This document shows, in pieces, positions 5,949-8,833 of a stretch of DNA of 8,833 nt. The notes beneath the pieces were generated by a model. That model had not been told where the DNA came from, did no database searches, and worked only from the letters and a program-made list of their open reading frames with translations. Each line of letters begins with the position of its first letter. Position 1 is the stretch's first letter. A program made the translations under genes and the position numbers. Source of the stretch: Lentisphaeria bacterium (GTDB lineage: Bacteria; Verrucomicrobiota; Lentisphaeria; Oligosphaerales; Oligosphaeraceae); contig JAEEXV010000237.1 of the NCBI GenBank assembly GCA_016287975.1, positions 1-8,833 on the forward strand, read 5' to 3'.

Positions 5949-7151
5949 ATGAGAGTCGTACTCGCGTATTCGGGCGGTCTGGACACATCCTGCATCCTCA
6001 CCTGGCTTCAGGAAAAATACAAGGCCGAGGTCATCACCTACTGCGCCAACGTCGGGCAGGGCGAAGAACTGGACGGGCTGCATGAGAAGGCCAAGAAGTG
6101 CGGCGCGGTCAAGTCGTACGTCGAGGATCTGACCGAGGAGTTCGCGCGCGACTTCATCTTCCCGATGTTCCAGGCCAACGCGATCTACGAGAACATGTAT
6201 CTCCTGGGGACCTCCATCGCGCGCCCGTGCATCGCGAAGCACCTCGTCGAGGTCGCGAAGAAGGAGAAGGCCGAGTTCATCTGCCACGGGGCCACGGGCA
6301 AGGGCAACGACCAGATCCGCTTCGAGCTCTCCGCCTACGCGCTGAACCCCGACATCAAGGTCATCGCGCCCTGGCGCTCCCCCGACTGGACCTTCAAGTC
6401 CCGCACGGACCTCATCGCCTACGCGAAGAAGCACAAGATCCCGGTCAACGTGACCGCGAAGAAGCCCTACTCCGAGGACCGCAACCTGCTGCACATCTCC
6501 TTCGAGGGCGGCGTGCTTGAGGATCCGTGGGTCGAGGCCCCCGAGGAGTGCCATGTCCTGACCGTCCCCGTCGAGCAGGCCCCCGACAAGCCCGAATACA
6601 TCACCATCAAGTTCGAGCAGGGCAACCCCGTCGCCATCAACGGCAAGAAGCTCTCCCCCGCCAAGCTGATGATGGAACTCAACCGCCTCGGCGGCAAGCA
6701 CGCAATCGGCCGCATCGACATCGTCGAGACCCGCTTCACTGGAATGAAGGACCGCGGCGTCTACGAGACCCCCGGCGGCACCATCCTCTTCCACGCCCAC
6801 CGCGCGATGGAGTCCATCACCATGGACCGCGAGGTCATGAGCACCCGCGACTCCCTCATCGACCGCTACGCCAACCTCATCTACAACGGATTCTGGTTCG
6901 CCCCCGAACGCGAGTTCCTCCAGGCCGCCATCACCGAAAGCCAGAAGAACGTCACTGGCGAAGTCCGCTGCAAGCTCTACAAGGGCAACTGCTTCATCGT
7001 CGGGCGCCGCTCCCCCTACACCCTCTACGATCCCGCCGTCGTCACCTTCGAGGAAGACGATGTCTACAACCAGCAGGACGCCACTGGCTTCATCAAGCTC
7101 AACGCGCTGCGCCTCCGCATCGCCGCCAACGCCAAGAAGCCCAAGAAATAA
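5949..7151 (+). CDS. argG: Argininosuccinate synthase
   Basis: It catalyses ATP-dependent condensation of citrulline with aspartate to argininosuccinate, the penultimate step of arginine synthesis, in the cytosol. The 400-residue product matches the usual ArgG length of about 400. The N-type ATP pyrophosphatase loop AYSGGLDTS is at residues 6-14. GTSIARP is at 88-93 and [14 protein letters not shown] at 113-126; both are characteristic ArgG segments for substrate and ATP binding. The C-terminal half has the expected [16 protein letters not shown] at 262-277, part of the tetramerisation/synthetase domain. The start was chosen because ArgG proteins begin only a few residues before the AYSGG loop and because of the good upstream ribosome binding site. 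The frame is open 50 codons further upstream, but that extension covers repeat DNA. hom follows after 27 bp, so co-transcription is likely. The adjacent twin hairpins may control expression. Confidence 0.97.
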   Translation: MRVVLAYSGGLDTSCILTWLQEKYKAEVITYCANVGQGEELDGLHEKAKKCGAVKSYVEDLTEEFARDFIFPMFQANAIYENMYLLGTSIARPCIAKHLVEVAKKEKAEFICHGATGKGNDQIRFELSAYALNPDIKVIAPWRSPDWTFKSRTDLIAYAKKHKIPVNVTAKKPYSEDRNLLHISFEGGVLEDPWVEAPEECHVLTVPVEQAPDKPEYITIKFEQGNPVAINGKKLSPAKLMMELNRLGGKHAIGRIDIVETRFTGMKDRGVYETPGGTILFHAHRAMESITMDREVMSTRDSLIDRYANLIYNGFWFAPEREFLQAAITESQKNVTGEVRCKLYKGNCFIVGRRSPYTLYDPAVVTFEEDDVYNQQDATGFIKLNALRLRIAANAKKPKK

Positions 7152-7168
7152 CCATTCCCACGAGCATC

Positions 7169-7174
7169 GGAGAG
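7169..7174 (+). promoter_or_regulatory. Ribosome binding site of hom
   Basis: GGAGAG ends four bases before the ATG at 7179, within the 27-bp argG-hom spacer. No promoter or terminator is visible in the spacer. Confidence 0.5.
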
Positions 7175-7178
7175 AATC

Positions 7179-8477
7179 ATGGACAAACTACGCATCGGAG
7201 TCATTGGATTCGGCACCGTGGGTGCTGGAGTGGTCGAGACCGTCTACAAGAACGCGGGCCTCATGGCGCGGCGCACTGGCATCGAGCCTGTCATCACCCG
7301 CATCGCCGACCTCGACACCACCACCGACCGCGGCATCAAGGTCCCTGCCGGCGTCCTTGGCCCCGATGCCATGGCGCTCATTGATTCGCCCGAGGTCGAT
7401 GTCGTCGTCGAACTCGTCGGCGGCACCACCATCGCCCGCAAGTTCGTCTCCGAGGCCCTGAAGCGCGGCAAGCCCGTCGTCACCGCCAACAAGGCGCTCC
7501 TCGCCTTCTGCGGCGAGGAACTCTTCCGGCTTGCCGCCGAACACGGCACCGAGATCTACTTCGAGGCCTCCGTCGGCGGCGGCATCCCCTGCATCAAGGC
7601 GCTTCGCGAAGGCCTCGTCGCCAACCAGATCGAGTGCATGTACGGCATCCTCAACGGCACCTGCAACTACATCCTCACCAGGATGGAGAACGAGCGCGCC
7701 GACTTCGACTTCGTCCTCAAGGCCGCCCAGCAGGCAGGCTACGCCGAGGCCAACCCCTCCACCGACGTCGACGGCTACGACACCGCCAACAAGGCCGCCA
7801 TCCTCGCCTCCCTCGCCTACGGGCGCTGGTTCAAGCTCGACGACGTCGCCGTCCGCGGCATCCGCGATGTCACCCTGACCGACATCGAGTTCGCCTCGCA
7901 GCTCGGCTACCGCATCAAGCTGCTTGCCGTGATCCGCAAGCTCGACGGCAAGCTCCAGCTTTCGGTGCAGCCCGCGCTGGTCGCGAAGTCCTCGCTGCTG
8001 GGCAATGTCTCCGGCGTCTTCAACGCGCTGTGGGTCAAGGGCGACATCGTCGGCTCCACGATGTACTACGGCCGCGGCGCAGGCCGCGCGGCCACCTCCA
8101 GCGCCGTCGTCGCCGACCTCATCGACCTGGCGCTGAACCGCGCCGCCAAGTGCCCGCGCCGCGTGACGCCGTTCCCCGTCTACGATCCGTCCCTCGCGCT
8201 CGCCTCCAAGGAGGAGATCCGCAGCCGCTTCTACATCCGCGTGCAGGTCGCCAACCGCCCAGGCGTGCTCGGCCGCATCGCGGGCGTCCTCGGCGGACAC
8301 GCCATCTCCATCGCCTCCGTCAGCCAGAGCGAGCAGCCGGGCGACACCGTCCCCATGCTCATCCTCACCGAGCAGGCCGCCCAGGCCGACATGGACAGCG
8401 CCCTCAACGAGATCCGCCAGGATCCCGCCGTCGCCGAGCCCCCCGTCTGCTTCGCCGTCGAAGATCTCGCCGAGTAG
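7179..8477 (+). CDS. hom: Homoserine dehydrogenase with C-terminal ACT domain
   Basis: It reduces aspartate 4-semialdehyde to homoserine with NAD(P)H, the branch-point step for threonine and methionine. The 432-residue product matches the monofunctional, ACT-containing Hom class. The Rossmann loop GVIGFGTVGAGV is at residues 7-18, and KPVVTANKALLA at 98-109 is the usual nucleotide-domain end. The family signature runs from A183 to K205: GYAEANPSTDVDGYDTANK, with D196, D198, D201 and K205 at the expected positions. The ACT domain starts near residue 351 (FYIRVQVANRPGVLGRIAGV) and runs to about 425; in this family it mediates feedback control, often by threonine. There is no fused aspartokinase. 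It lies 27 bp after argG and 41 bp before the next gene, consistent with an operon. All key motifs look intact. Confidence 0.97.
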   Translation: MDKLRIGVIGFGTVGAGVVETVYKNAGLMARRTGIEPVITRIADLDTTTDRGIKVPAGVLGPDAMALIDSPEVDVVVELVGGTTIARKFVSEALKRGKPVVTANKALLAFCGEELFRLAAEHGTEIYFEASVGGGIPCIKALREGLVANQIECMYGILNGTCNYILTRMENERADFDFVLKAAQQAGYAEANPSTDVDGYDTANKAAILASLAYGRWFKLDDVAVRGIRDVTLTDIEFASQLGYRIKLLAVIRKLDGKLQLSVQPALVAKSSLLGNVSGVFNALWVKGDIVGSTMYYGRGAGRAATSSAVVADLIDLALNRAAKCPRRVTPFPVYDPSLALASKEEIRSRFYIRVQVANRPGVLGRIAGVLGGHAISIASVSQSEQPGDTVPMLILTEQAAQADMDSALNEIRQDPAVAEPPVCFAVEDLAE

Positions 8478-8518
8478 GCCCGCCCTGCCGCCGAAACACA
8501 ACCACCGACCGCCCCGCC

Positions 8519-8833
8519 ATGCCATCGGCCCCTGTCCGCATTGACCGCCTGCCGTGGGCGCTGCCGCGCCGAAACATCCTGGCGCGGCTGGGCTACCGCA
8601 CAGGCCTCACCCGCCTCCCCGAGGCGGAGGAGCGGCGCCTGGATGGCGATTTGGCGCGCCTTGCGGCGCTTTGCCGCGACACGCACGCCGTCTTCCTCGC
8701 GCCCCTCGCCGTCCAGGTCGATGAAGCCGCGGGCGTCACCACCGTCGAGGGCGGCTGGCGCATCGAATGCCCAGGCGTCGCCAGGATGCTCCGCGGCGCG
8801 CGCGCCCTCTGGCTCGGCGCCGCCACCCTCGGC
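8519..8833 (+). CDS. Stand-alone cobalamin-dependent methionine synthase activation-domain-like protein (3' partial)
   Basis: ATG at 8519 opens a frame that stays open to the window end (105 codons), starting 41 bp after hom. The N-terminus resembles small proteins annotated as MetH activation-domain or subunit proteins: a short beta strand (VRIDRLPW), then NILARLGYR, matching their usual ...LRYLGYR segment, a helix of about 25 residues ending near THAVF, and later GVARMLRGARALWLGAATLG, matching their ...LLxGAxxVxLxAxTLG strand-turn. In classical MetH this domain binds S-adenosylmethionine and reactivates oxidised cobalamin; the SAM-binding residues would lie beyond the window. Location after hom, which makes the methionine precursor homoserine, supports the assignment. 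I see no clear Shine-Dalgarno sequence, so translation may depend on coupling or another start mechanism. Recognition is by pattern memory only. Confidence 0.6.
   Translation, partial: MPSAPVRIDRLPWALPRRNILARLGYRTGLTRLPEAEERRLDGDLARLAALCRDTHAVFLAPLAVQVDEAAGVTTVEGGWRIECPGVARMLRGARALWLGAATLG

Noticed and set aside
5919..6800. 293-codon ORF antisense to argG
   Set aside because: Same cause; argG is unambiguous on the plus strand.
7188..8525. 445-codon ORF antisense to hom
   Set aside because: Typical antisense open frame in GC-rich DNA; its translation is Gly/Asp/Val-rich without motifs, while hom on the plus strand has all family signatures.

Overview
The window is GC-rich, with G or C in most third codon positions. 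All genes read rightward. It has two parts: the 3' portion of one very large surface or secreted protein gene (to 5513), and a biosynthetic gene cluster (argG, hom and the start of a stand-alone corrinoid methionine synthase activation-domain gene) running off the right edge. They are separated by 435 bp of structured, repeat-bearing non-coding DNA. Nothing identifies the species directly. The GGA(V)/FxxN repeats of the polymorphic-membrane-protein type and the very long mosaic of secreted domains would fit a GC-rich bacterium of the PVC group (for example Lentisphaerota or Kiritimatiellota). That placement is an inference with low to moderate confidence.

Region 1 (3-5513) encodes at least 1836 residues; the N-terminus and any signal peptide lie upstream. 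In order it shows: nine near-identical Pmp-like repeats with Ala/Ser-rich linkers of variable length; a pertactin/autotransporter-like beta-helical stretch; one fibronectin-type-III-like domain; seven tandem 80-82-residue Ig-like (OmpL47-like) repeats; and three to four copies of a pre-peptidase-C-like module reaching the C-terminus. No autotransporter beta-barrel or LPXTG-type anchor is seen.

Region 2 (5514-5948) holds a terminator-like hairpin, a possible three-way-junction structure, a perfect 8-bp hairpin with an AAAA loop, 3.5 copies of a 32-bp G-rich tandem repeat, an AT-rich promoter-like patch, a 20-codon leader ORF, and two back-to-back perfect 7-bp hairpins just before the argG ribosome binding site.

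Region 3 (5949-8833) holds argininosuccinate synthase, homoserine dehydrogenase with a C-terminal ACT domain, and the first 105 codons of a MetH activation-domain-like protein. Spacers of 27 and 41 bp suggest one transcription unit. The genes share a theme of aspartate-derived amino acids: argG joins aspartate to citrulline for arginine, hom commits aspartate semialdehyde to homoserine (threonine and methionine), and the last gene would help keep cobalamin-dependent methionine synthase active.
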